Below are positions 27,385 through 35,776 of a DNA stretch of 64,000 nt, one piece after another. The notes beneath the pieces are model-generated. The model was given only the letters and a program-made list of their open reading frames with translations. It was not told the origin of the DNA and made no database searches. This DNA is from Staphylococcus carnosus. Lineage in GTDB: Bacteria > Bacillota > Bacilli > Staphylococcales > Staphylococcaceae. The DNA is taken from contig NZ_UHCT01000001.1 in NCBI RefSeq assembly GCF_900458435.1, positions 248,001-312,000 on the forward strand, read 5' to 3'. A program made the translations under genes and the position numbers. The stretch's first letter is position 1. Every line of letters begins with the position of its first letter.

Positions 27385-27963
27385 TTATTTTTCTAAATAA
27401 CTTGCTGGACCTTCTGTAATAATCAATAAAAAGTGGTGAATAAGTGCATCTTCTGAGATGCGATCATCATCTAATATCCAATGACGAATTAGTGAGATAC
27501 CTGCACCTGCCACATAACTCATGAAATAAGAGAAAGGAAAATCACCAATTGTACCATCACGGTCAGTGTAATTAGATAAATGATTGTACAGCAGTTGATA
27601 TAACTTCTCTTGCAGCATGGAAGCACTGCCTATTTGGAACATCGTATGATAAAAAGACATATTGTCGCCGACATGGTGGACTAGATAAGACATCAGTGTA
27701 TGAATCATATCTGCTGGTTTTCTATCTTCCGTTTGATACTGTTGTGATATAAAATCTTGGATTTGATTGATAGAATCATTTTCCATTTGGTCTAATAAAT
27801 CTAGTTTATCAACATAATAGGCATAAAAAGTCATACGACTTATATCAGCAGTATCTACTATTTTTTGGACAGTCAGTGTTTCAAAAGTTTCTTCGCCTAA
27901 GAGATTTAAAAAAGCATTTTGGATGGCGGCTTGTGATTTACGTCTACGTCGATCTGTGCGCAT
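27385..27963 (-). CDS. TetR/AcrR-family regulator
   Basis: 192 residues. The N-terminal helix-turn-helix is clear: RRRKSQAAIQNAFLNLLGEE, then IVDTADISRMTFYAYYVDKLDL. The C-terminal domain has the pattern of the FatR/TetR_C_7 group (dihydroxyacetone kinase regulator-like). It is divergent from the hydrolase gene at 28132, across 168 bp containing AACAA/TTGTT inverted half-sites, so it is the likely regulator of that hydrolase. Confidence 0.9.
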   Translation of the reverse strand: MRTDRRRRKSQAAIQNAFLNLLGEETFETLTVQKIVDTADISRMTFYAYYVDKLDLLDQMENDSINQIQDFISQQYQTEDRKPADMIHTLMSYLVHHVGDNMSFYHTMFQIGSASMLQEKLYQLLYNHLSNYTDRDGTIGDFPFSYFMSYVAGAGISLIRHWILDDDRISEDALIHHFLLIITEGPASYLEK

Positions 27964-28131
27964 GATTTCCTCCTGTAAACTTCAGTTATTGAACAAGTAT
28001 AAACGATTTGTTGAGTTCCTTACACTCTTACACCTTTTGGAAATGGTCAATCAGCACTTTAAGATTTAAGATGAAGTTGTTGAAAGATAAAGAGAACAAA
28101 AAAAGAGAGAAAACAGAAGGAGTAGATTAAT

Positions 28132-29754
28132 ATGTATAAACAAATGTTAGGAAATCCAAAACTAAATGTAACTCCGATTGAAGATATTAAAGTAGGTAAA
28201 AACAATATTGTGGTAGATAGCATTCAATATGGTAACCAAGAAATGATTATGGAAAAAGACGTACCCGTTAAAATGAAAGACGGTGCTGAATTATACGTTA
28301 ATATTTTCCGCCCTAATAAAGAAGGTCAATTTCCTGTAGTAATGTCTGCAGATACTTATGGTAAAGACAATAAACCTAAAATCACAAATATGGGTGCCAT
28401 GTGGCCGACTCTTGGAGCTATTCCAACTTCAAGCTTCACTCCAGAAGAATCTCCAGATCCAGGATTTTGGGTACCGAATGATTATGTCGTTGTAAAAGTT
28501 GCTTTACGAGGCAGTGCAAAATCTAAAGGACAATTATTACCTTGGGGTGAATCTGAAGCACGTGATTATGCTGAAGTGATTGAATGGGCAGGCGAACAAC
28601 CATGGAGTAATGGTAATGTCGGTACGAATGGTGTTTCTTATTTAGCTGTTACGCAATGGTGGGTTGCTTCATTGAATCCAAGTCACTTGAAAGCAATGAT
28701 TCCTTGGGAAGGATTAAATGATATGTATCGTGAAGCAGCATTCCATGGTGGTATTCCTGATACTGGCTTCTTCCGCTTCTGGTACCAAGGTATCGTTGCT
28801 AGATGGCCAGAAACTGAAATTGAAGATTTAGAAAAAATGCAAAAAGAGCATCCGCTTTTCGATGATTACTGGAAAGGCAAACAAGCGAATTTGAAAAACA
28901 TCACTGTACCAATGTTTGTATGTGCCAGCTGGTCAACACAAGGTCTGCATAATAGAGGAACATTCGAAGGTTTCAAACAAGCAAGCTCACAAGATAAATG
29001 GCTTAAAATTCATGGACGCAAAGAATGGGAAACTTATTATGCACGTGAATCACTTGAAATGCAAAAAGACTTCTTCGATTATTTCTTAAAAGGAGAAGAA
29101 AATGATTGGCGTGATAATCCGCGTGTAAGCTATGAAGTGCGTGAATCATTCTTTAAAGGTTATACAAAAACAGCAAGTGACTGGCCAATTCCAGGCACAG
29201 ACTATACTAAATTATATTTAGATGCTGAAGATGCACAACTGAAAGAAAAACCAGCAGAGCATGAAGGCGCTGCAGTTTATGACAGTGAAGATGAAAATGC
29301 AGATGCGAGATTTTCAATCGAATTTGATAAAGACACTGAAATTACAGGCAACATGAAATTGAAATTTGATCGACGCGGCAACGAAGTTTACTTCCCAGAC
29401 TTCAACCATATTGAAAATGGTCAAGTAGCAACTGGTTGGTTGCGTGTCTCTCATCGTGAATTAGACCAAGCGAAGTCTACTGCTGCACAACCTTGGTTGA
29501 AACATGAGAAAGAAATGAAATTAGAAGCAGGTGAAGTGGTACCTGTTGAAATTGAAATCTTACCATCAGGTACACTATTTAAAAAAGGTGAAACTTTAAC
29601 AGTTGTAGTAAAAGGCAGTGAAGTTGTTAAAGGCAGCAGTACACCTGGATTAGATACACGTTATGCACATAGAGAATTAGTCAATAAAGGCAACCATGTT
29701 ATTCATACTGGTGGTCAATATGATTCACACTTATTAGTACCCATCATTAAATAA
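28132..29754 (+). CDS. CocE/NonD-type S15 hydrolase
   Basis: 540-residue alpha/beta hydrolase of the X-Pro dipeptidyl-peptidase (S15)/cocaine esterase family. The nucleophile elbow GTNGVSYLA lies near residue 164, preceded by VVVKVALRGSAKSKGQ. The C-terminal jelly-roll (from about residue 350) matches the X-Pro C-terminal domain. There is no signal peptide, so it is cytosolic. Likely action: hydrolysis of an ester or amide; natural substrates of this group are rarely known. AGAAGGAGTAGATTAAT precedes the ATG. A strong terminator follows. Confidence 0.9.
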   Translation: MYKQMLGNPKLNVTPIEDIKVGKNNIVVDSIQYGNQEMIMEKDVPVKMKDGAELYVNIFRPNKEGQFPVVMSADTYGKDNKPKITNMGAMWPTLGAIPTSSFTPEESPDPGFWVPNDYVVVKVALRGSAKSKGQLLPWGESEARDYAEVIEWAGEQPWSNGNVGTNGVSYLAVTQWWVASLNPSHLKAMIPWEGLNDMYREAAFHGGIPDTGFFRFWYQGIVARWPETEIEDLEKMQKEHPLFDDYWKGKQANLKNITVPMFVCASWSTQGLHNRGTFEGFKQASSQDKWLKIHGRKEWETYYARESLEMQKDFFDYFLKGEENDWRDNPRVSYEVRESFFKGYTKTASDWPIPGTDYTKLYLDAEDAQLKEKPAEHEGAAVYDSEDENADARFSIEFDKDTEITGNMKLKFDRRGNEVYFPDFNHIENGQVATGWLRVSHRELDQAKSTAAQPWLKHEKEMKLEAGEVVPVEIEILPSGTLFKKGETLTVVVKGSEVVKGSSTPGLDTRYAHRELVNKGNHVIHTGGQYDSHLLVPIIK

Positions 29755-29802
29755 GAAGTGAATGAACATTTGTATTAAATAAAAAATATGATTTCCAATT
29801 AA

Positions 29803-29847
29803 AATACCGATCCCTTAACACAGAGTAGTCGTTAAGGGGTCGGTATT
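29803..29847. terminator. Bidirectional terminator
   Basis: AATACCGATCCCTTAAC pairs with GTTAAGGGGTCGGTATT (one G-U). It serves the hydrolase gene and the convergent vsr remnant. Confidence 0.9.
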
Positions 29848-29848
29848 A

Positions 29849-30289
29849 TTATTTCTCTTTTTTCATCTGCTTCTTATTGTGCTCAATCGCTTCTAAAACT
29901 TGATTGACACAACCATCCATATCTTTGAAAACTTCATGTTTTTCCCAGAAACGAATGACAGTATAACCCATGTCTTTAAGCTTTTGGTTCACTTCCTGAT
30001 CACGTTCCATATTCCGTTCTAGTTTTGGAATCCAATAGTCTCGATTTGTATGGATACGTTGCTTTTTGACGTTTTCCCAATCGTATCCATGCCAAAATTC
30101 ACCATCGACAAATACGAGCACTTTATATTTAGTAATTGCAATATCAGGAGAACCAGGAAGTTTTTTATAATTTTTGAAATATCGTACACCTTCATGCCAT
30201 AAAGCTTTCGCAAGCTAGGTTTCTGCTTTTCCGCCAGTAGCGCGTATTTTTGACATCATTTTAGAACGATAAGCTTTAGATTCAGCCAC
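29849..30289 (-). pseudogene. vsr: Very short patch repair endonuclease, single nonsense codon
   Basis: Vsr nicks at T:G mismatches arising from 5-methylcytosine deamination. The frame from GTG 30289 (after AGAGGTGAATT) reads VAESKAYRSKMMSKIRATGG, then KAET, then a TAG at 30215-30217, and continues in the same frame with LAKALWHEGVRYFKNYKKL, PGSPDI, FVDGEFWHG and RDYWIPKLERNMERD. The FVDGxFWHG and NxxRD motifs are typical and intact. One substitution would restore a 146-residue protein. No cytosine methyltransferase gene is adjacent, so the usual selective reason to keep vsr is not visible here. Confidence 0.88.
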
Positions 30290-30366
30290 ATCAATTCACC
30301 TCTGCTTCGTATTGCTGTTTCAATAAGTATTCCCGAGAACCTGCAGCACTATGCAGCTGAAAGCTA

Positions 30367-30546
30367 TTAGAACCGATGAAAAATCAACATTAAACTGACG
30401 AATAAGATGATGGTAATAATACTAGCAGAAATTACTCGGACCACTATGTTAGTTGGCGTCGTTTTGGTGGATCTATCGACAATAAAGCTGCTAATAATCA
30501 CTCCAATCAGTACAGATAACCCTGAGAGTAAACCATCAAAATTCAT
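30367..30546 (-). CDS. Small two-helix membrane protein (59 residues)
   Basis: Starts MNFDGLLSGLSVLIGVIISS and has two hydrophobic helices (about 6-23 and 34-56) joined by a short basic loop VDRSTKTTPTN. GAGAGGTTAAAGA precedes the ATG. No family is recognised. It lies upstream of the vsr remnant on the same strand, about 78 bp away. Confidence 0.65.
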   Translation of the reverse strand: MNFDGLLSGLSVLIGVIISSFIVDRSTKTTPTNIVVRVISASIITIILFVSLMLIFHRF

Positions 30547-30743
30547 TCTTTAACCTCTCTTATACTATAAAGTAATATATAATTTCGGCTTATCATAAAC
30601 GTTCAACATTTAAGAATGCCGAACCGTTTTGAAAGTGTTTTTAAATATAATAGTTTGCACGTTAATAAACGAGTTAGGCATCCTTTCCCTTTAAGACAAA
30701 AGATTATTTTAAAATAAAATCACAAGATACTGGAGGTAAAAAC

Positions 30744-30821
30744 ATGCTTGATCAAATCATTGCATTAATCAAACAACTTTTAGCAAACTTCGTATCTGGC
30801 GGTAAACAAGACATTAAATAA
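30744..30821 (+). CDS. Phenol-soluble-modulin-like peptide (25 residues)
   Basis: A short ORF beginning MLDQIIALIKQLLANFVSGG, preceded by CTGGAGGTAAAAAC and followed 16 bp later by a strong terminator. The peptide lacks a signal sequence, has no cysteine and forms an amphipathic helix with I/L/V/F on one face and D/Q/K/N on the other, as in staphylococcal alpha-type PSMs and delta-toxin. These are exported without a leader by the Pmt ABC transporter and are cytolytic or surfactant-like. Assignment is by composition, length and gene layout only. Confidence 0.7.
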   Translation: MLDQIIALIKQLLANFVSGGKQDIK

Positions 30822-30836
30822 TCAATAATTAAGATT

Positions 30837-30867
30837 GGCAGTCTGCAATTGCAGGCTGTCTTTTTTA
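30837..30867 (+). terminator. Terminator of the PSM-like gene
   Basis: GGCAGTCTGC pairs with GCAGGCTGTC around AATT, followed by T6. Confidence 0.9.
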
Positions 30868-30973
30868 ATTCCGCATAGAACACGGATAAGACGATTAAGG
30901 TTTGAGGTCGCTTTAAGAAAGCCGAGATAGGGGTATAATTGAAATAATGAATAGATATGGGAGGTTGATTATT

Positions 30974-31450
30974 GTGAATAAGCCGTTAAGAATCTTTAGA
31001 AATATCGTGCACTTCACTACGCCAATAGTAGGTGGTACGTTGATTGGTCGCTATGCGACACGAAATGCACGTCAAGATTATCAAAAAGAACAAAATCCTC
31101 CATTCTCGCCACCAGGTCTTACTTTTCCGATTGTATGGTCAGGTTTATATGTTGCGATGGGTATTGCCTATACAGTCGCTCGAGATGCGGGTCAAAATAA
31201 ATCAATTCCGATTTCGCATTATACACAATTGGGATTGAATTTTTTGTGGTCTATTTTGTATTTCAGATACAAATTAAGAGGAGCAGCATTGATTGAAAGT
31301 TATACACTTTTTGCAGCTGTTATCGTCACAACTGTTCAATTTTATAAAGCAGATAAATTAAGCGGGTTATTGATGGTTTCTTATGCATCATGGTGTGTTT
31401 TTGCGAGTTATCTTACGACAGGTAGTTGGCTTTTAAATAAAGACGAATAA
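30974..31450 (+). CDS. tspO: TspO/MBR-family membrane protein
   Basis: About 158 residues with five hydrophobic helices and the family pattern PPFSPPGLTFPIVWSGLY, then MGIAYTVARD, and LNFLWSILYF near residue 100. TspO proteins bind tetrapyrroles and other hydrophobic ligands and act in stress or porphyrin homeostasis. The start is placed at GTG 30974, nine bases after GGGAGG; an ATG 27 bp upstream lacks a good site. It is followed closely by the patatin and tenA genes on the same strand. Confidence 0.88.
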   Translation: MNKPLRIFRNIVHFTTPIVGGTLIGRYATRNARQDYQKEQNPPFSPPGLTFPIVWSGLYVAMGIAYTVARDAGQNKSIPISHYTQLGLNFLWSILYFRYKLRGAALIESYTLFAAVIVTTVQFYKADKLSGLLMVSYASWCVFASYLTTGSWLLNKDE

Positions 31451-31484
31451 TAATGATAACTAATAATTAATGGGAGTGAATTTG

Positions 31485-32339
31485 ATGACAACAAAATCAG
31501 TAGTTTTAGGTGCAGGCGGTCAATTTGGTATGGCTTGGGAAATTGGTTATTTAAGAGGACTTGCTGATAAAGGTGTAAGTTTAAGAGATGCTAATGAATT
31601 TGTAGGTACATCAGCAGGCGCACAAGTTGGAACAGTCATTTCATCTGATGCAGATTGGGATACGATTTGGGAAGAACAATTGAATTATGAACGAGAAGAA
31701 GCCAATCCGTTAACGGATGATGATTTAGCAGATTTATTCCAAAAGTTCGATACGATTGCGCGTGAATCACGTACGATTGAAGAATGGATTAATAGTGAAA
31801 GTGAACTTGCAATGCACCCTAAAGTAGACCTTCCTGAGACGGAACGCTTGAATATGATTCGAAATAGTTTGGGCAATGCTGTTTCTGGTTGGACAAAGGG
31901 TTTGAAAATTGTAGTTACAGAAGTGGAAACAAACCAAAGACGTGTATTTGATAAAGATACAGATGTACCGCTTGTAAAAGCAATTGCTGCGAGCAGTGCT
32001 TTCCAAGGTGCTTATCCGACGATACAAATTGATGGCAATCATTATTATGACGGCGGTTCATATTCCATGGAAAACCCTGATGTCAGTGAGGCTGATAAAG
32101 TAGTGGTGCTGGCTGCTGATTTACCGGTATTAACACCGTTTTCACTATCTGAACTGATTGAGAAAATGGAAGAACGTGATCAGGTTGTTCATTTAGCGAA
32201 GCCTAATGAAGAGGTTATGCAAATTCTTGCAAAGTATGATAATAATACAATGAACGGTGCAATGCGTAAAGAAGTTGCAGAAGCAGCAAGAAAGCAAGGG
32301 CAACAAGATGTAGATGCAATTTATGCATTCTGGCACTAA
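31485..32339 (+). CDS. Patatin-like phospholipase
   Basis: 284 residues. The catalytic dyad motifs are intact: oxyanion-hole glycines in LGAGGQFGMAWEIGY near the N-terminus, nucleophile motif GTSAG near residue 45, and DGGSY near residue 193. Patatin-like enzymes act as lipid acyl hydrolases. The chosen ATG encodes MTTKSVVLG and follows GGGAGTGAATTTG. An in-frame ATG 15 bp upstream would place the ribosome site inside the gene. No signal peptide, so an intracellular enzyme; the lipid substrate is unknown. Confidence 0.9.
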   Translation: MTTKSVVLGAGGQFGMAWEIGYLRGLADKGVSLRDANEFVGTSAGAQVGTVISSDADWDTIWEEQLNYEREEANPLTDDDLADLFQKFDTIARESRTIEEWINSESELAMHPKVDLPETERLNMIRNSLGNAVSGWTKGLKIVVTEVETNQRRVFDKDTDVPLVKAIAASSAFQGAYPTIQIDGNHYYDGGSYSMENPDVSEADKVVVLAADLPVLTPFSLSELIEKMEERDQVVHLAKPNEEVMQILAKYDNNTMNGAMRKEVAEAARKQGQQDVDAIYAFWH

Positions 32340-32368
32340 TTTTCAAACATCATAAGGAGGAGAAGGAT

Positions 32369-33049
32369 TTGGCAAAATTTACAGATCGATTGTATGAACG
32401 TGTAGAACCTATTTGGGCATCTTATATGGAACATCCATTCATCAAGGGGTTAGAAGATGGCAGTTTGGATGAAGAAAAATTCAAACATTGGTTGAAGCAG
32501 GACTATATTTATTTAATAGAGTATGCACGTCTTTTTGCAATTGGCGCAGCAAAAGCAACGGATTTGAATATGATGTCGACATACGCTTCTTTAATGGATG
32601 GAACGTTGAATACTGAAATGAACTTGCATCGTGATTATGCACAAAAGTTCGGAATCAGCGAAGCAGAACTCGAACAAACAGAACCTGCTGAAGTGACGAC
32701 TGCTTACACAAGTTATATGTTGAATATGGCGCAAATCGGCGGTGTTGAAAATGTGATTGCAGCGATTTTAACATGTACTTGGAGTTATAATTATATCGGC
32801 TTGAAACTTGCAGAAAAAGAAGGCGCTAAAAATCATGCGGGTTATAGAGAATGGGTGGATATGTACTCTTCAGATGAATTTACGCAGTTCAAAGAAGACT
32901 GCGTTGATTTAATGAATGAAGTGACAGAAGGACGTTCTGAAAAAGATTTACAATGTTTAGAAGATATTGTTGTGAAAACCAGCTATTATGAATATAAATT
33001 CTGGGACATGGCTGAAAATCTTGAAACATGGGATGTGCCGGCGAAGTAA
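32369..33049 (+). CDS. tenA: TenA-family aminopyrimidine aminohydrolase (thiaminase II)
   Basis: Salvages pyrimidine from degraded thiamin by hydrolysing aminomethylpyrimidine. 226 residues with the all-helical TenA pattern: HPFIKGLEDGSL and WLKQDYIYLIEYARLF near residues 25-50, and TCTWSYNYIGLKLAE near residue 133 carrying the usual active-site cysteine region. The start is TTG, directly after AAGGAGGAGAAGGAT. Its length is typical. No other thiamin gene is in the immediate neighbourhood. Two terminators follow. Confidence 0.93.
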   Translation: MAKFTDRLYERVEPIWASYMEHPFIKGLEDGSLDEEKFKHWLKQDYIYLIEYARLFAIGAAKATDLNMMSTYASLMDGTLNTEMNLHRDYAQKFGISEAELEQTEPAEVTTAYTSYMLNMAQIGGVENVIAAILTCTWSYNYIGLKLAEKEGAKNHAGYREWVDMYSSDEFTQFKEDCVDLMNEVTEGRSEKDLQCLEDIVVKTSYYEYKFWDMAENLETWDVPAK

Positions 33050-33057
33050 AAAATTTG

Positions 33058-33090
33058 CTCTATTAACAGTTTGGTTAGTAGAGTTTTTTA
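33058..33090 (+). terminator. Terminator after tenA
   Basis: CTCTATTAAC pairs with GGTTAGTAGAG using G-U pairs, followed by T6. Confidence 0.75.
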
Positions 33091-33145
33091 GACTAGTTTA
33101 ATATAAGTTACCAATATTATTTAAACGACGTGTTAATAATGATAT

Positions 33146-33190
33146 AAAAAAGACGCCATAACCATTTCAAACCGTTATGGCGTCTTTTTA
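33146..33190. terminator. Strong bidirectional terminator
   Basis: AAAAAGACGCCATAACC and the complementary GGTTATGGCGTCTTTTT (with a near-perfect stem) serve the convergent tenA and amidohydrolase genes. Confidence 0.88.
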
Positions 33191-33270
33191 AATGCTGAAA
33201 TTAAGAATAATAATTATCTATTGTGTTTATTCAATAACTCAACTGCATTGGTACTGAAGATTTTTTGTTT

Positions 33271-34299
33271 TTATTTGTCTGTGAAGTAGTTTGTTTCTTT
33301 AATGTTTTTCTCCATTTCAGCAATCCATCTATCAGGTGCAAAGTGCGCATCTGAACCAAAATGGAAGTTGGAAATGTCTGTAACTTCTTTAATACTCGCA
33401 AATGTTGAATCGCCAGTTGAAAGGGCCGTATCGTAATGGAACTTTCTAATATAATATGCGGCTGGTTGTGATAACGATGACCAGCGTCTAACGATGTGCG
33501 CATAGTTTTTGAACATTTTAGTATAACGAATAGGATGTTTTAAGAACTCTTTTACAAAGCCGCCTTTACCTTTTCTCATAATCATATCCACACGATTTAA
33601 AGGATCTTTAAGAATATATTGTTCTGTTTTCAATGTTTCATCGATACGCCATTCTAAGTACGGTAAAACACCGCCAGCATGGGGCAAAATAAAATCAATA
33701 TTCGGATAGCGTTCTAGAGTACCGCTTAATATTAAGTTGTTGGCAGCACGTGTAGTATTGAATGTAAATTCTTCGATAAAATCGGTCGGAATATATTCTG
33801 GTGGTACAAATTCTTTTTCACTCGCACTAGGGTGTATAAAAACGACCGCATCTTTTTCATGTAATAATTTCATGACTGTTTCAAATTTATCATTTCCTAA
33901 AAATTCTTCGCCATAGTTGGAATAAAGACCAATGCCATCTAATTTTAAGACATCTAACGCATATTCAATTTCTTTTAAACTCTCTTTGACATGCGGCATA
34001 GGCAGTAATGCGAAACTTTTGAAACGGCCTGGATAATCTTTCTTAAGTTGGGCTTGATATTCATTTACTTTACGCGCCACTTTTGCGGCATGTCTTTTCT
34101 TTAAAGGCATTGTGCCTGGTTCTGAAATAGATGTTACACCTACATCAATATTTAATTCATCCATCATTTTTAGACTGTCTTCTGGTACCCAGTCTTTTAT
34201 AGGAAATCCGCTAGCTGTAGAAACGCCGGCTTTTTTAAGTTCATCTTTATAAAGTTTTGGAATAATATGATGATGTACATCAACGATTTGTCCTGCCAT
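33271..34299 (-). CDS. Amidohydrolase-family metal enzyme (ACMSD-like)
   Basis: 342 residues, TIM-barrel amidohydrolase of the aminocarboxymuconate-semialdehyde decarboxylase-like group (Amidohydro_2). The metal-binding HxH is VHHHIIP near residue 8; FIHPSA near 185, FILPHAGGV near 226 and the terminal HFGSDAHFAP near 318 supply the remaining ligands. Members decarboxylate or hydrolyse small aromatic or cyclic acids. The start is the ATG of MAGQIVDVH after GGAAGTTAAGATT; the longer in-frame start lacks a site. It stands alone, divergent from the bio operon. Substrate unknown. Confidence 0.88.
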   Translation of the reverse strand: MAGQIVDVHHHIIPKLYKDELKKAGVSTASGFPIKDWVPEDSLKMMDELNIDVGVTSISEPGTMPLKKRHAAKVARKVNEYQAQLKKDYPGRFKSFALLPMPHVKESLKEIEYALDVLKLDGIGLYSNYGEEFLGNDKFETVMKLLHEKDAVVFIHPSASEKEFVPPEYIPTDFIEEFTFNTTRAANNLILSGTLERYPNIDFILPHAGGVLPYLEWRIDETLKTEQYILKDPLNRVDMIMRKGKGGFVKEFLKHPIRYTKMFKNYAHIVRRWSSLSQPAAYYIRKFHYDTALSTGDSTFASIKEVTDISNFHFGSDAHFAPDRWIAEMEKNIKETNYFTDK

Positions 34300-34481
34300 A
34301 ATCTTAACTTCCTTTCGTAAAAAATTGATTGATATTATCAACTAATTATATATGTATCTATTCACGTAATTGGAAAAGATGAAACACAAAAAAGTTTGGA
34401 AGGTTTTAGTTAAAGAGAAGATCCTTCTGAATCGGTCTTCTTTAGTAAAAATTTAAATAACTGGAATGTTTTCATCACCTC

Positions 34482-34538
34482 CTAAATGTAAACTTATAAA
34501 AATTAAAAGTTTACATTTAGGGATTGAAGTAATAATAT
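34482..34538 (+). promoter_or_regulatory. BirA biotin operator and bio promoter
   Basis: Perfect 12-bp inverted repeats CTAAATGTAAAC (34482-34493) and GTTTACATTTAG (34509-34520) are separated by 15 bp, the layout of a biotin operator bound by a BirA dimer. The -35 TTTACA (34510-34515) lies inside the right arm and the -10 TAATAT (34533-34538) follows after 17 bp, so binding would occlude the promoter. Confidence 0.85.
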
Positions 34539-34557
34539 AAGTTTGGGGGTGAACATC

Positions 34558-35121
34558 ATGAAAACACGAGAACTTGTTCTCATTAGTTTATTTACAGCAT
34601 TAACCATTATTTCAAGCATGTTGCACTTTACATTGGGGCCGATTCCTTTCTCTCTGCAGATTGTAATTGTATTTATCGTTGCTCATTTATTCAGCGTCAA
34701 AGTTGCATTTTGGAGTCAGGCACTTTATGTCATTATGGGACTGATTGGCTTGCCTGTCTTTGCGAGCGGAGGTGGTTTGTTTTATGTAATCAAGCCTACA
34801 TTTGGTTTCTTAATCGGCTTTGTTGTTGCGGCGCTTGTGATGTCTTTATTGAAGCAGCGTTTAACAACCAATAATTTTATCAATACGTTTGCTATCAATA
34901 TGGTCGGTACAGTCATTATTTACATATTCGGATGTGTTTATTTTTATTTCATTATGAACTTTGTGGCAAACACACCGATTACAGTTAGTCAGACATTCAC
35001 TAGTATTGTTTTATTAAGTGCACCCGGAGATATTATCTTAGGCGGTGTAACGACCATATTGATTTTACGCTTAGAAAAAATTATGAAAGGAAGCGGGATG
35101 TATGAAGGTCTTCGTCACTAG
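34558..35121 (+). CDS. bioY: Biotin transporter S component BioY
   Basis: Membrane substrate-binding subunit of an ECF biotin importer; it works alone or with the shared EcfA/EcfT module, whose genes are not in this window. About 187 residues with six helices. LGPIPFSLQ near residue 25 and SGGGLFYVIKPTFGFLIGF near residue 75 are the BioY signature. The ATG of MKTRELV follows GGGGGTGAACATC. It heads bioY-bioD-bioA behind a BirA operator. Its end overlaps bioD by 20 bp. Confidence 0.92.
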   Translation: MKTRELVLISLFTALTIISSMLHFTLGPIPFSLQIVIVFIVAHLFSVKVAFWSQALYVIMGLIGLPVFASGGGLFYVIKPTFGFLIGFVVAALVMSLLKQRLTTNNFINTFAINMVGTVIIYIFGCVYFYFIMNFVANTPITVSQTFTSIVLLSAPGDIILGGVTTILILRLEKIMKGSGMYEGLRH

Positions 35122-35776
35122 TACTGGAACAGATGTTGGAAAAACATATGTCACTTTATTAATTTATCAAGCTTTGAGTGAAGCAGGATATAACGTTGGC
35201 ATTTATAAACCATTTCAAACAGAAGAACAAGAGCCAGGGATATATCCAGACTTAGAGGAATATAAAAAAGCGAGCGGCCTCACTTATGATGAAACATCTT
35301 TATATACATTTCATGAGCCTGTGTCTCCTCATTTAGGATTCAAACTTGAACCTGAACAACAACTGGATAAAGAAAGTGTAATTGAAAAAGCTGAAACACT
35401 GAATCAAAAATACGACATTCTTTTAATTGAAGGTGCCGGTGGATTAGGGGTTCCGATCTATGAGGATGATAATGGTTTTTATATGACTGAGGATTTAATT
35501 AAAGATACAGCGGACAAGGTTTTAAGTGTGGTACCTTCAAAACGTGGAGCTATCAGCGATATTATTATGCATCAGTACTATCTAACAAAGCATTATTTAC
35601 CAGGAAATATTTTGGTTATGAATCGGTTTGATGATTCTATGATTGCACAAGATAATCATGAAACGTTAGAACGGTATTTAAACCGCACAATTTATACTTT
35701 GATTGAAGGAGCAAATGTCTCCAAAGTACCAGATGAATTACTACATAGTTTAACAAGAGGTGGCATAAATGAATAA
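35102..35776 (+). CDS. bioD: Dethiobiotin synthase
   Basis: Closes the ureido ring of dethiobiotin from diaminopelargonic acid, CO2 and ATP. 224 residues with the P-loop GTDVGKT near residue 8, the substrate-loop YKPFQTE near 37 (family PxxTG variants) and the IEGAGGLGVPI motif near 112. AAAGGAAGCGGGATGT precedes the ATG. It overlaps bioY upstream and bioA downstream, so the three are translationally coupled. Confidence 0.93.
   Translation: MKVFVTSTGTDVGKTYVTLLIYQALSEAGYNVGIYKPFQTEEQEPGIYPDLEEYKKASGLTYDETSLYTFHEPVSPHLGFKLEPEQQLDKESVIEKAETLNQKYDILLIEGAGGLGVPIYEDDNGFYMTEDLIKDTADKVLSVVPSKRGAISDIIMHQYYLTKHYLPGNILVMNRFDDSMIAQDNHETLERYLNRTIYTLIEGANVSKVPDELLHSLTRGGINE

Noticed and set aside
34421..34448. 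Hairpin GAAGATCC/GGTCTTC upstream of the bio operon considered as a riboswitch terminator
   Set aside because: It lies upstream of the bio promoter and has no good T run; the BirA operator already explains control.
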